Below, one piece after another: positions 1 through 8,214 of a DNA stretch of 64,000 nucleotides; position 1 is the stretch's first letter, and each line of letters starts with the position of its first letter. Source of the stretch: Nonomuraea polychroma (GTDB taxonomy: Bacteria; Actinomycetota; Actinomycetes; Streptosporangiales; Streptosporangiaceae). The stretch spans positions 4,278,001-4,342,000 of the forward strand of contig NZ_SAUN01000001.1 in NCBI RefSeq assembly GCF_004011505.1. The letters are read 5' to 3'. The translations under genes and the position numbers were made by a program. Below the pieces are notes generated by a model. That model was not told where the DNA came from. It saw only the letters and a list, made by a program, of their open reading frames with translations, and ran no database searches.

Positions 1-609
1 CGGGATGGTACGGCGGCGCAGCTCGGCGATGACCCCGGCCGTCTCGACGCCGGTGGGGCCGCCGCCGACGATGACGACGTGGGTGCTGGGGCGCTTGCCC
101 TCGGCGGTCTCCTCCAGGCAGCGCTGTATCCGCTCCCGCAGGGTGACCGCGTCGCGAACGGAGTACATCGGCATGGCGTGCTCCCGGGCGCCGTTGATGC
201 CGAGCCAGTTGGTGGTGACGCCGGTGGCGAGCACAAGGTAGTCGTAGTCGATGGCGGTGCCGTCGGCCAGCTCCACCCGTTTGTCGTCGAGGTGCAGGGT
301 GCTCAGCCTGGACACACGGACGCGCACGTTGGGGTACTTGCCGGCGAAGGCGCGCAGCGGGTAAGCGACGTCCCCGGCGCTGATGCCTGCCGTGGCGACC
401 TGGTAGAGCAGCGGCTGGAAGGTGGTGTACGGGCGGGGGTCGACAAGGGCGACGAGCGCGCCGCCGCGGGCGAGCTCGCGGGCCGCGTTCAGCCCGGCGA
501 AGCCGGCGCCCACGACCACGACGCGAGGCCTGGCCGGTCGCCGCGCCGGCTTGGAGCGGGCCTTCACCCGTTGCACGGGTGTCTTCACCGCGCTCTTCAA
601 TGGAGCCAT
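1..609 (-). CDS. NAD(P)/FAD-dependent oxidoreductase, type II NADH dehydrogenase-like (partial, runs off left edge)
   Basis: Only the N-terminal 203 codons are in the window; the C-terminus lies beyond position 1. A first dinucleotide-binding loop GAGFAG (residues 34-39) follows a basic, Ala/Arg/Pro-rich leader. A second loop GGGPTG (residues 182-187) follows at the spacing expected of the two-Rossmann pyridine nucleotide-disulphide oxidoreductase fold. The text between (TTFQPLLYQVATAG, then a YDYLVLATG strand) is typical of NDH-2 enzymes, which pass electrons from NADH to quinone at the inner face of the membrane without pumping protons. The ATG at 609 has a GGAGG Shine-Dalgarno 10 bases upstream. 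The quinone-site and membrane-anchor regions are not visible, so a related ferredoxin or sulphide:quinone reductase is not excluded. Confidence 0.85.
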   Translation of the reverse strand, partial: MAPLKSAVKTPVQRVKARSKPARRPARPRVVVVGAGFAGLNAARELARGGALVALVDPRPYTTFQPLLYQVATAGISAGDVAYPLRAFAGKYPNVRVRVSRLSTLHLDDKRVELADGTAIDYDYLVLATGVTTNWLGINGAREHAMPMYSVRDAVTLRERIQRCLEETAEGKRPSTHVVIVGGGPTGVETAGVIAELRRRTIP

Positions 610-786
610 CACCGGGCCTCCCTCCGCGATTCTCCTCAGAGATGCGCTCGACAGCAAAAGATGTGGGCGTTGTCCTGCCGGTTGGCCTGCCACGGCTGCA
701 CTCCCCCGCCGCCCAGGCCGAGCCGGTGCCACAGAGCCAGCACGTTCGTCAGCTCCATGCCGCCGCCTCGGGCGCGGCCACCGAAC

Positions 787-876
787 TCATCGCGGGCGGT
801 GGCTGCCGGGATGCTTCGCTCCGGCCGACTGGACGCGGGCGGCGGCTTCCTCGTCCATCGGTGTGTGCTTGCTCAT
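787..876 (-). pseudogene. Seed-maturation-protein-like fragment, frameshifted
   Basis: A short reading frame begins MSKHTPMDEEAAARVQSA, which resembles the start of the small actinobacterial proteins of the seed maturation protein (SMP) family. It reaches a stop after 29 codons. The expected continuation (an ARDEFGGRAR-like stretch) appears in another frame just beyond, so this looks like a frameshifted remnant. The match rests on one short motif and there is no Shine-Dalgarno, so the call is tentative. From 877 to 1377 I see no other gene-like signal. Confidence 0.3.
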
Positions 877-1377
877 GCCGGTGCCGTACCCCGAGCCGGC
901 AGATGGGTGGGGACGCATGGTCAAAGTCTTCGGCAAGGGTATGGACTGCTTGTCCTATTCGCTACGGAAACCTAAGCGTCTGCCCTGATCTCGTCGTGGC
1001 GCTGGTCAGGTTGGTGGCGACGGTCAGGCCCCGGGCAGGATCATTTTGCCGGACCGGTATGCCTCGGCGAGGTGCCCGCCGGTCTGGTTGCCCCGTGACG
1101 CCGCCCGAGCCCTCACACTCTGCGACATGACGGGCGGTGGCCGATTCTGGCCAGGTGAGCGAGGGCGAGGCGGGCATCAAATCGCTCATATGTTCTACCC
1201 GGCAGAGCTAAGTATTGGTAGCCTTACGGTCACTGAAGGTGAAAGCCGGAGCCTGGGCGGAGGTGCGGGTATGCGGGCGTGCCGGTCGTCGAGCAGGGCC
1301 AGGACGGTGCCCGACCCCAGTGCGAGGCGTCAGCCTCGGCCTGCCCCGGCCTACCCCGCGGCGGGGCCGGTGGATGC

Positions 1378-3363
1378 ATGAGTAAGCTCACCGCGACGGC
1401 GACCTGCACCGCCCATGGCGCGATCGTGGAGCAGACCGGTCAGGTCGTCCCGCAGGCGCTGCTCGCCGAGCGGGTGGCCTGGCTGGCCGGTCTGGCGCGG
1501 GACCTTGCCGCCGATATCGTGGCCGGCCGGTGGAGTGCGGCGGATCTCGATGCGCTGGCGTCTGGGGTGGGTTTGGATGGGCGGGTGTTGCCGTCCAAGG
1601 GCTGGATGGCCCTGCGGCGGCTGGGCTGGGACGTGAGGCCGGCCTCAGGCGTGCATGTGTGTGATCGCGTGCTGCGGTGTGCCCAGGAGCAGGCGGCCCG
1701 CCTGTTGCGGCTAGCTTTGCATCGCCGCGCGGTGGTGGCGGCGATCGTGGCGGCCTGGCCGCGCGAGCCGGGCAGGCGCACCGACGCCGAATGGGCGGCG
1801 TTGCGGGCGCTGTTGCCGGACGGGGTGGGCGCGGCGGAGGTCCGCAATCGCACGCGGCAGGTCCGCGCCTACCGCGACAGCCACGACGGCGTGCTGCCGG
1901 CGGATCTGACCGAGGTGGAGGGGCCTCCGGCGTGTGCGGCGCAGATCGTGCTGGCCGCGGGCGACCGGCAACTGGCCACCCTGGAGCGCACCAGTGAGCA
2001 CACCGCCGGCCTGCGGGTGAAGCTGCCCCTGACCGCCTGCCCCGCATCCGCCAAGGACTGGGCCTGGCACCTGCTGCCGATCGCCCTGCCGCCGACCGTC
2101 CCGTCGGAGGCGAAACTGTGCTCCCCCACCCTGCGCTTGCACCACGGCCGGGTACGCGTCGACCTGCCGTTCCAGACCCCAATCGGCTTCGCGCCCGCCA
2201 CCGGTCATGTGATCGGGTGCGGCTTCGACTGGGGCCTGAACACCCTGCTCACCGGCACGATCGGACATCTGACGGCCGAGGGCCGGGTCGTCACCGATGG
2301 GCGGCCACTGGCCTACGACGCCAGCGGCGTGTCGGCCAAACTGCACCGGCTGCGGGACCAGCGCGAGCACCTGGCCGCCAAACGGGACCGTCAGGAACGG
2401 CTGCTGGCCGGCCTCACCCCCACCGACCCCCGCGTCGCCGAACTGACCCCGGCGTATGAGGTCATCGCGGTGGAGCATGAGCGGGTCTGCGCACGCATCC
2501 GGCGCTTGAACAAGGCGCTGGCCTGGTCGGCGGCCCGCTGGGCACTCGACCACGCCCTCGCCGCCGGGGCGACGGTCATCTACCTGGAGGACCTGGCCAC
2601 CCTGGAAGCACGCGGGCGGCGGGGACGCGCGAACGCGCGCCTGTCGGGACAGGTGCGCGGGCAGGTGGTGGCGGCGATCCGGCATCTGGCGGCCAAGCAC
2701 GCGATCGCCGTGGTCACCGTCCCGGCCCGCGGCACCTCCCGATACTGCCCCCGCTGCGGCACCGGCACGTCGGCGCTGACGCATTGCCCGGCCCCAGACC
2801 GGCTCACCGAGCGGGGCTGGGCGTGGGCGCACTGCCCAGGCTGCGGCCTGTCATGTGATCGGGACTGGGCGGCGGCCGAACGCATCCTCGCGCGTGGCCT
2901 GCTCGGCCAGCAGGCCACCCGCACCGACCGCACCACCGGGACCCGTGCCATCCGGCAGGTGGTGGAGGGAAACGTAGCCCGCGCCCGCCGCCCTCGCAAG
3001 GCGACCCGGGCCGCCCGCCGCGCCCGCCGCACCCGAACCGACCTACACCCCCGCCCGGCCGCGCGAGACCGATCCAAGAACCGGCCTACCCCGAAACGCC
3101 CCACCCGCGCTTCAAAGACCTCCAGCCGTGCGCCCGACCGGCGCACGGTGCCCGCCCCACTCCCCAACAGGGGTGGACAGCGTCCGGCGGGCCAAGCACC
3201 CCAGACGACCCGCCCACCCGCGGGACGTACAGGGCTTGCACGCGATCCTCAACACCGGACCGGCTTCCACCGCGTCGCGGCCACCCCCGTACTCCCCCTC
3301 GGACAGTACGCAGACGGCCCGCCACGGCCACGCCCGCCCGATTTGCCCGAAATACTCAGGTAA
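1378..3363 (+). CDS. TnpB/Cas12-like RuvC nuclease (IS200/IS605 OrfB-type), large form
   Basis: The 661-residue protein carries a split RuvC nuclease domain: motif I GFDWGLNTLL (Asp284), motif II IYLEDL (Glu404) and motif III CDRDWAAAERI (Asp494/Asp496). A four-Cys zinc ribbon, CPRCG (457-461) and CPGCG (486-490), lies between motifs II and III. This is the TnpB/Cas12 layout of RNA-guided nucleases from IS200/IS605-type elements. It is much longer than a usual TnpB (about 400 residues): about 280 residues precede motif I, and about 130 Arg/Pro/Thr-rich residues follow motif III. The Asn usual in motif III (DRDxNAA) is Ala here. All catalytic acids are present. No TnpA-like Tyr transposase lies nearby. 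An in-frame GTG at 1279 would add 33 residues with no better ribosome site, so the ATG is preferred. Confidence 0.82.
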   Translation: MSKLTATATCTAHGAIVEQTGQVVPQALLAERVAWLAGLARDLAADIVAGRWSAADLDALASGVGLDGRVLPSKGWMALRRLGWDVRPASGVHVCDRVLRCAQEQAARLLRLALHRRAVVAAIVAAWPREPGRRTDAEWAALRALLPDGVGAAEVRNRTRQVRAYRDSHDGVLPADLTEVEGPPACAAQIVLAAGDRQLATLERTSEHTAGLRVKLPLTACPASAKDWAWHLLPIALPPTVPSEAKLCSPTLRLHHGRVRVDLPFQTPIGFAPATGHVIGCGFDWGLNTLLTGTIGHLTAEGRVVTDGRPLAYDASGVSAKLHRLRDQREHLAAKRDRQERLLAGLTPTDPRVAELTPAYEVIAVEHERVCARIRRLNKALAWSAARWALDHALAAGATVIYLEDLATLEARGRRGRANARLSGQVRGQVVAAIRHLAAKHAIAVVTVPARGTSRYCPRCGTGTSALTHCPAPDRLTERGWAWAHCPGCGLSCDRDWAAAERILARGLLGQQATRTDRTTGTRAIRQVVEGNVARARRPRKATRAARRARRTRTDLHPRPAARDRSKNRPTPKRPTRASKTSSRAPDRRTVPAPLPNRGGQRPAGQAPQTTRPPAGRTGLARDPQHRTGFHRVAATPVLPLGQYADGPPRPRPPDLPEILR

Positions 3364-3529
3364 ACACAGAGAATCGCAGACGCTGACAACGCGCCCTTTT
3401 GTACGCCATCGCCCACCGCGTGGCCAAGCTCGGGCGCGGGTAACACTGGTGAAGGAGCGGGCCGGATCCTGCTGCCGGGCACGCCGTACTGGTTCGCGGC
3501 CGACGGGTGCGGCCCCTGTCGCATGGTGT

Positions 3530-3758
3530 GTCGACCCGGCCGCGATCGCCTCGATGGCCGAGCGCGGCATCGACGTCTCCCGCGAGTTCCCCACGCCGTG
3601 GACCGATGAGATCGCCCGCGCGGCCGACGTCGTGGTGACCATGGGCTGCGGGGACGCCTGCCCGGTCTATCCCGGCAAGCGCCTGGGTCCACTACCGGCT
3701 GGTCCCCGACACGCTGGCTGAACTGTCGGCCCTGCTGGGCACGCCCGCCGCCGTCTAA
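3530..3758 (+). pseudogene. Arsenate reductase/ArsR remnant (arsC-arsR chimera)
   Basis: From 3530 one frame reads VDPAAIASMAERGIDVSREF and then DVVVTMGCGDACPVYPGKR, the C-terminal half of a low-molecular-weight phosphatase-type arsenate reductase (ArsC). The N-terminal catalytic Cys loop is absent. Directly after, in another frame, WVHYRLVPDTLAELSALLG matches the C-terminal helix of an ArsR-family regulator and ends at a stop at 3756-3758. Two gene ends therefore appear joined by a deletion, and neither can make a working protein. The piece sits just before an acr3 remnant, as expected for a former ars operon. Confidence 0.6.
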
Positions 3759-3771
3759 AGGGAAAGACTGG

Positions 3772-4043
3772 ATGACCGCGACTCCCCCGCAGTTGTCGGC
3801 CAAGCCGGCCGCCGTGATCGGCACCCTGTCCACGCTGGACCGGTTCCTGCCCGTCTGGATCGGCCTGGCCATGGGGGCGGACTGCTGCTCGGCCGGATCG
3901 TACCGGGGCCGGACACCGCGCTGGAGGCGGTGAAGATCGGGGAGATCTCGCTGCCGATCGCGCTCGGCCTGCTGCTGATGATGTCTCCGGTGCTGGCGAA
4001 GGTCCGCTACGACCGGCTGGACACCGTCACCCGTGACCGCCGC
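3772..4043 (+). pseudogene. Arsenite efflux permease Acr3 remnant, frameshifted and truncated
   Basis: The ATG at 3772 begins MTATPPQLSAKPAAVIGTLS and continues LDRFLPVWIGLAMGA, the start of an Acr3 arsenite efflux permease. At about 3873 the frame breaks, apparently by loss of one G, because LLLGRIVPGPDTALEAV follows in the next frame. It continues through a second Acr3 helix (ISLPIALGLLLMMSPVLAKV) to VRYDRLDTV. After about 4043 the similarity ends, well before the usual ten helices are made. The gene looks dead: one frameshift plus loss of most of the length. Confidence 0.7.
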
Positions 4044-4121
4044 ACACTACCGGCGGTCGAGAAGCTGATCGCAGAGCTGTTGGACTGGGCGTCACCGCGA
4101 GGTGCCACACGAGCGCGGTTC

Positions 4122-5147
4122 TCAGCTGAGCTGCCGGCGGATCTGGGAGACCATCTCTCGGGCGGTACGGCTGGCGCCGATCAGGGTGGCCGACGCGGCG
4201 CCGGTCCAGTCGCCATAGCCGATCAGGTGCAGCCGGGGCTCGGCCCGAGCGCGGGTGCCGTCGGTGGGGATGAGCCCGTCGGGCCCGCGCAGCTTCAGCG
4301 GCGCCAGGTGCCCGAGCGCGGGACGGAAGCCCGTGCACCACAGGATGACGTCGCATTCCAGGGCACTGCCGTCCGGCCATGCCACACCGGTCGGGGTGAC
4401 GCGGCTGAACATGGGCTCGGCTTTGAGCACCCCGCGGTCGCGTGCCTGCTTCACCGGCGTGACGGCGACGATGTCCCCCAGAGCGCCGATGCTCTCGCCG
4501 CCCTGCTGGTGACGGGTGGCCAGAGCGAACAGGGCGCGGCCGTCGAGCTCGTCGGGGAGCAGGCGCGGTGGCCGGAGAGTGACCCAGGTGGTCTGGGCGA
4601 CGGTCGAGAGCTCGGCCAGGATCTGCGCCGCGGAGTTGCCACCACCGACGATGACGACCCGCCGTCCGCGAAAGGGCTCCGGCCCCCGGTATTGCGCGGT
4701 GTGCAGTTGGCGACCGCGGAACGCCCGCATGCCGGGATAGTGCGGAACGTACGGACGCCACCAGGTGCCGGTCGCGCTCACGACGATGCGGGCATGCCAG
4801 GTGCGAGTGCCGGTCTCGACCGCGAGGCGCCCGTCCGCCCGCCGTACGGCATGCGCGGTGGCCGGCCGGACGATCGGCAGCTGGTAGCGCTGCTCGTAGT
4901 CGGTGAGGTAGGCGACCGTGTCATCGGCGCTCGGGTAGTCGCCGGCGGCCGGCGCGGGCATCATGCGGCCCGGCAGCGAGCTGTACTGCGCGGGCGAGAA
5001 CAGCCGCAGCGACGGCCAGGCGTGCCGCCAGGCACCGCCCGGGGACTCCTGCGCGTCCAGGATGGTGAAGTCGATGCCCGCGCGGCGCAGGTAGTAGCCG
5101 GCTGCGAGCCCGGCCTGCCCGGCGCCGATGACGACGACGTCGGTCAT
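4122..5147 (-). CDS. Flavin-dependent monooxygenase, ArsO-like
   Basis: This 341-residue FAD/NADP oxidoreductase has an N-terminal FAD loop GAGQAG (residues 8-13) and a second, NADPH-binding loop IVGGGNSA in mid-protein. Near the end are an ATG-type motif (CTGFRP) and the GYGDWTGAASATL segment usual in flavin monooxygenases of the ArsO/Trk family. Its ATG overlaps the stop of the arsR gene by four bases (ATGA), so the two are surely translated together. ArsO proteins are commonly found in ars operons, where a role in arsenical oxidation has been proposed; the substrate here is inferred from context. The neighbouring acr3 and arsC are broken, so the operon may no longer confer full resistance. 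Confidence 0.8.
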   Translation of the reverse strand: MTDVVVIGAGQAGLAAGYYLRRAGIDFTILDAQESPGGAWRHAWPSLRLFSPAQYSSLPGRMMPAPAAGDYPSADDTVAYLTDYEQRYQLPIVRPATAHAVRRADGRLAVETGTRTWHARIVVSATGTWWRPYVPHYPGMRAFRGRQLHTAQYRGPEPFRGRRVVIVGGGNSAAQILAELSTVAQTTWVTLRPPRLLPDELDGRALFALATRHQQGGESIGALGDIVAVTPVKQARDRGVLKAEPMFSRVTPTGVAWPDGSALECDVILWCTGFRPALGHLAPLKLRGPDGLIPTDGTRARAEPRLHLIGYGDWTGAASATLIGASRTAREMVSQIRRQLS

Positions 5148-5530
5148 ACGGTGACGAACTCCATGTCGACCGGGCCACCGCCGGAGCCGGGTGCGGGCTC
5201 GGCCAGCGGTGCGAACAGGGCGCCGAGCTTGTTCACCACGTCCGGGATGATCCGGTAGTAGACCCAGGTGCCGCGGCGTTCGCCGTCGATCAGGCCGGCC
5301 GTCCGCAGCACCTTGAGGTGGTGCGAGATCGTCGGCGCGGTCAGGTCGAAGGCGTCGGTCAGGTCGCACACGCATGCCTCGCCGCCGGCGTGGGAGCCGA
5401 TCATGGACAGCAGGCGCAGCCGTACCGGGTCGGCGACCGCCTTCAGCAACGCCGCGATCTCGGCCGCCTCCGTCTCGGACAGCGGCTCACGCGCGATGGG
5501 TGCGCAGCACGTTGCGGTCGTGGCGGCCAC
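5144..5530 (-). CDS. arsR: ArsR/SmtB-family metalloregulator
   Basis: The 128-residue winged-helix repressor carries the As(III)/Sb(III) site C-V-C (Cys53, Cys55) in the ACVCDL recognition region. A Cys pair (8-9) near the N-terminus may add a third ligand. The helix-turn-helix reads DLTAPTISHHLKVLRTAGL, followed by the wing RRGTWVYYRI. Repressors of this type leave DNA when trivalent arsenic binds. The GTG start at 5530 has an AAGGAG site seven bases upstream. It is the first gene of a two-gene operon with the flavin monooxygenase and is likely autoregulated. The C-terminal tail is longer and Pro/Gly-rich. Confidence 0.88.
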   Translation of the reverse strand: MAATTATCCAPIAREPLSETEAAEIAALLKAVADPVRLRLLSMIGSHAGGEACVCDLTDAFDLTAPTISHHLKVLRTAGLIDGERRGTWVYYRIIPDVVNKLGALFAPLAEPAPGSGGGPVDMEFVTV

Positions 5531-5580
5531 GATACGACTCCTTACTTCGACACAAATCTAACTAACTATAGGCGCTGGTA
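5531..5580 (-). promoter_or_regulatory. Putative arsR promoter/operator
   Basis: This AT-rich strip in GC-rich DNA reads, on the minus strand, TATAGTTAGTTAGATTTG upstream of the AAGGAG site of arsR. TATAGT could be a -10 box, and the tandem TTAG units could form part of an ArsR site. I see no perfect inverted repeat, so the operator assignment is positional. Confidence 0.4.
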
Positions 5581-5859
5581 GGCGATCAGGGCCAATGCGG
5601 CGATGGCGGAGGCCACCGCGACCGCGCCCAGCACCGCGTCGGCGCCGCCGCCATAGGCCCGGGTGGCGCTGCCACCGCGGATCGCCCAGGTGATGGGCGT
5701 GTCCTCCAGCTCGGCCGGCGCGAGCAGCGTGGTGGCGGCCGAATGACCCGCGCCGACGACGAGAACCCGCTGGCCCGCATACGGCTCGCGGTCGGCGCCG
5801 AGTCCTCGCACGTGGGCGGGCAGCGGCAACTTCAGGGGGCAGATCGCCGATTCAGTAGC
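5566..5859 (-). pseudogene. Flavoprotein (NAD(P)-binding oxidoreductase) fragment
   Basis: An internal piece of an FAD/NAD(P) oxidoreductase is readable: LPAHVRGLGADREPYAGQ, then the nucleotide-binding loop VLVVGAGHSAATTLL, then DTPITWAIRGGSATRAYGGG. There is no start region, no first FAD loop and no C-terminal half. The last 20 or so codons read as a hydrophobic helix (AVASAIAALALIAYQRL) that seems to come from an unrelated membrane protein. It probably belonged to the decayed arsenic cluster, where a second oxidoreductase is common. Confidence 0.55.
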
Positions 5860-5965
5860 ACCCCGCCCGTCGCGCCACCGCGGCTCTCTATCGACACCTT
5901 GGTATGGTGCCGGGTTGCACCGCTTGGAGAGTACGGCAGCGCGCAAGCAAGAGGGGCAGGCGACG

Positions 5966-6811
5966 ATGCAGGCGTCAGAGGTCGCGCGTGCAGTGGCTGC
6001 GGCCATGTCGACCGCCTCATCACTTGACCTGGCAGTCGACGACGCGATCGTTCTTCATGACTCGAACAAGCTCACTCTGCGTCTGCTGCCGTGTGACGTC
6101 CTGGCCCGGGTGGCACCTGTAGCGCATCAGGTCGCAGAGTTCGAAATCGAGTTAGCTCAACGGCTCGCCGAATCCGAGAGCCCTGTGGCTGTCCTCGAGC
6201 CGCGAGTGGAGCCACGTGTCTACGAGCGTGATGGCTTCGTGGTCACGCTGTGGACCTACTACGAACCTGCGACGCCGGTCTCACCAGCCGACTATGCCAA
6301 TGCGCTCGAGCGGCTGCATGCCGGCATGCGCAAGCTCGATGTCCCGACGCCGCACTTCACCGATCGAGTCGAGCACGCTCAACAACTCCTGGCGAGCCGC
6401 GACCGCACGCCGGCGCTCGCGGACGCGGACCGGGAGCTCCTCAGCGACACGTTACGAAGCCTGAGACGAGCCATCGGCGAGCGCGGCGGCGCCGAGCAGC
6501 TCCTGCACGGCGAGCCGCACCCGGGCAACGTGCTCACCACGAACAACGGGCTGCTGTTCATCGACCTCGAGACGTGCTGCCGTGGGCCTGTCGCATTCGA
6601 CCTCGCCCATGCGCCCGAAGAAGTCAGCGAGCACTATCCGGGTGTCAACCAAGGCTTGCTCCGCGAGTGCCGGATCCTCGTGCTGGCGATGATCACAACG
6701 TGGCGCTGGGATCGAGGCGACCAACTCCCCAACGGGCGCCGGCTGGCCACAGAGTGGCTCAGCCAGATCCGAGCAGCACTCGATCGCAACGGGCTGGATA
6801 CCCACGGCTGA
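5966..6811 (+). CDS. Aminoglycoside phosphotransferase (APH)/choline kinase-family protein
   Basis: The 281-residue protein has the kinase-like APH fold. The catalytic loop is LLHGEPHPGN (His181-Asn188), with Glu183 where the usual Brenner motif has Asp, and the metal-binding Asp200 sits in FIDLET. A Trp/Tyr-rich hinge (VVTLWTYYEP) precedes it. Family members phosphorylate small molecules such as aminoglycosides, homoserine or choline; nothing here fixes the substrate. The ATG at 5966 follows GAGGGG by nine bases; a TTG at 5915 would add 17 residues without a ribosome site. The gene has at least two TTA codons (near 6151 and 6446), unusual beside its GC-rich neighbours, which suggests bldA-dependent expression or a foreign origin. 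Confidence 0.72.
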   Translation: MQASEVARAVAAAMSTASSLDLAVDDAIVLHDSNKLTLRLLPCDVLARVAPVAHQVAEFEIELAQRLAESESPVAVLEPRVEPRVYERDGFVVTLWTYYEPATPVSPADYANALERLHAGMRKLDVPTPHFTDRVEHAQQLLASRDRTPALADADRELLSDTLRSLRRAIGERGGAEQLLHGEPHPGNVLTTNNGLLFIDLETCCRGPVAFDLAHAPEEVSEHYPGVNQGLLRECRILVLAMITTWRWDRGDQLPNGRRLATEWLSQIRAALDRNGLDTHG

Positions 6812-6943
6812 CCGCGGGCCTTCGAGACAAGGCGAACGTCGCCGGTCGCAGCACGTGCCGCTGCAGCAAACCTTGGCCTTGTAGGTCCACCGGTTCAAGG
6901 TGATCGTCGCGCGGAGTGATCACGGTCGAGGTCAGGAGCAGTG

Positions 6944-7060
6944 GTGCGTGACGAGTTGCCGGTCCGGGAATTGGCGAACGACGAGGGCAACCGGCTGTCG
7001 CGGATCGTGCAGCGGCCGAGCTCCACGACACCTCAAGGGAACGCGTGTCCGACGGGTTGA
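6944..7060 (+). pseudogene. IS630-family transposase N-terminal remnant
   Basis: A GTG-started frame of 38 codons reads RDELPVRELANDEGNRLSRI, which matches the opening helix of IS630-family transposases. It then goes out of frame and stops. No DDE domain, partner frame or terminal repeats were seen nearby, so only the first few dozen residues of the element survive. Confidence 0.45.
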
Positions 7061-7107
7061 GGTACGCGCCGATCGGGGCACCGGCTCACGAGGGCGCGGG
7101 GCCGGTT

Positions 7108-8214
7108 TCACGGGGGCGGCTGGCCGGTCCTCGTCACCGTGAGGACCGCCACGTCGTCACGCGGGGCGGCTCTGGTGAACCGCCGCAGGTCGGCCTCCAG
7201 TGACGCGGCCAGCCTGGCAGGCGGCTCTCGCGCCCAGGTGCGCAGGCGCTGCTCCAGCGGGTAGAAGGCGCCCTGCGGGTCGCGGGCCTCGGTGACGCCG
7301 TCGGTGCACAGCAGCAGCGTCGCCCCGTACGGGAAGGGGAAGCACACGCTACGGCGCGGCGCGGGAGCCAGCGCGGCCAGGCCGAGGGGCACGGCCGGCA
7401 CGCCGATCGCCGCCTGGTCGGCGTCGCCTTCGTGGATGACGTACGGCGGGATGTGCCCGCAGTTGACCGCCTCGACCCGCGGTTCCCTGCCGATGTCGAG
7501 CACCAACGCGGTGACCATCCGCTCGGGCTCGCCGGTCCGTACGGCGCCCAGGTTGTGCCTTGCCACGGCCGACTCCAGCGCCTCCACGACCCCGGTGAGC
7601 GTGTCCTCCCGATACGCCGCTTCCCTGAAGGCCCCCAGCACGGCCAGCGCGGTGCCGATCGCGGGTAGCCCCTTGCCCTGCACGTCCGCGATGAGCACGC
7701 GGGTCCCATGGGGAGAGGCGGCCACCTCGTACATGTCGCCACCGACCATCGCGTCCTCCTCCACCGGCTGGTAGAGCCCGTCCACGACCACCTCGCCGGT
7801 GCGCAGCGGCAACGGGCGCACGATCTGACGCTGCAGCGCCGCCCCGGCGGAGCGCAGCCTTACAACCTCCTCCTCGCGTCGTACGCGGTAGCGGCAGCTG
7901 AGCACGCTGACCACCCCGAACAGTGCGGTGAACGCGATCGCCAGCGCGTCGTCGGCGGGGTCTTTGCCGACGTAGGCCTGGGTCACCGCCACCACCAGCA
8001 CGACCCACACCGATGCCATGACGGTCGCCCACACGGGACCGAGGCCCGCAACAATGGACGGCAGGAAGATCAGCAGTGGCAGCAGCCGCAGCGTCGTCCC
8101 CACGACGATGTCCAGCCCGACCACCAGCACTGTAACGCCGAGGATTCCCACCACGAACACCGGCGTCGAGAGAAGGGGCCGCCCCCGTCCCCGTTCCCGC
8201 CCGTCAGCTGCCAC
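7108..8214 (-). CDS. Membrane-anchored PP2C-type (SpoIIE) serine phosphatase
   Basis: The 368-residue protein has four hydrophobic segments in the first ~105 residues (starting VFVVGILGVTVLVVGLDIVV), a short linker and a C-terminal SpoIIE/PP2C phosphatase domain. The metal-binding motifs are visible: VGGDMYEV, VLIADVQGKG (Asp in ADVQGKG), the NCGHIPP strand, LLLCTDGVTEARD and the terminal RDDVAVLTV. Family members dephosphorylate anti-anti-sigma factors and so switch on alternative sigma factors; no sigma or anti-sigma gene is adjacent. There is no PAS or GAF sensor, so any signal must be read by the membrane region. The GTG start at 8214 follows a GGAG/GGGG-rich stretch. Confidence 0.9.
   Translation of the reverse strand: MAADGRERGRGRPLLSTPVFVVGILGVTVLVVGLDIVVGTTLRLLPLLIFLPSIVAGLGPVWATVMASVWVVLVVAVTQAYVGKDPADDALAIAFTALFGVVSVLSCRYRVRREEEVVRLRSAGAALQRQIVRPLPLRTGEVVVDGLYQPVEEDAMVGGDMYEVAASPHGTRVLIADVQGKGLPAIGTALAVLGAFREAAYREDTLTGVVEALESAVARHNLGAVRTGEPERMVTALVLDIGREPRVEAVNCGHIPPYVIHEGDADQAAIGVPAVPLGLAALAPAPRRSVCFPFPYGATLLLCTDGVTEARDPQGAFYPLEQRLRTWAREPPARLAASLEADLRRFTRAAPRDDVAVLTVTRTGQPPP

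Noticed and set aside
1279..1377. GTG-started 33-residue extension of the TnpB-like protein
   Set aside because: The nearest GGAGG is too far from the GTG, and the extra residues look like translated leader; the ATG at 1378 was kept.
3930..5258. Long plus-strand open frame of 442 codons opposite the arsR/monooxygenase genes
   Set aside because: Only its first 40 codons (Acr3 helix) are real; the rest is the antisense of two well-supported genes with high third-position GC.
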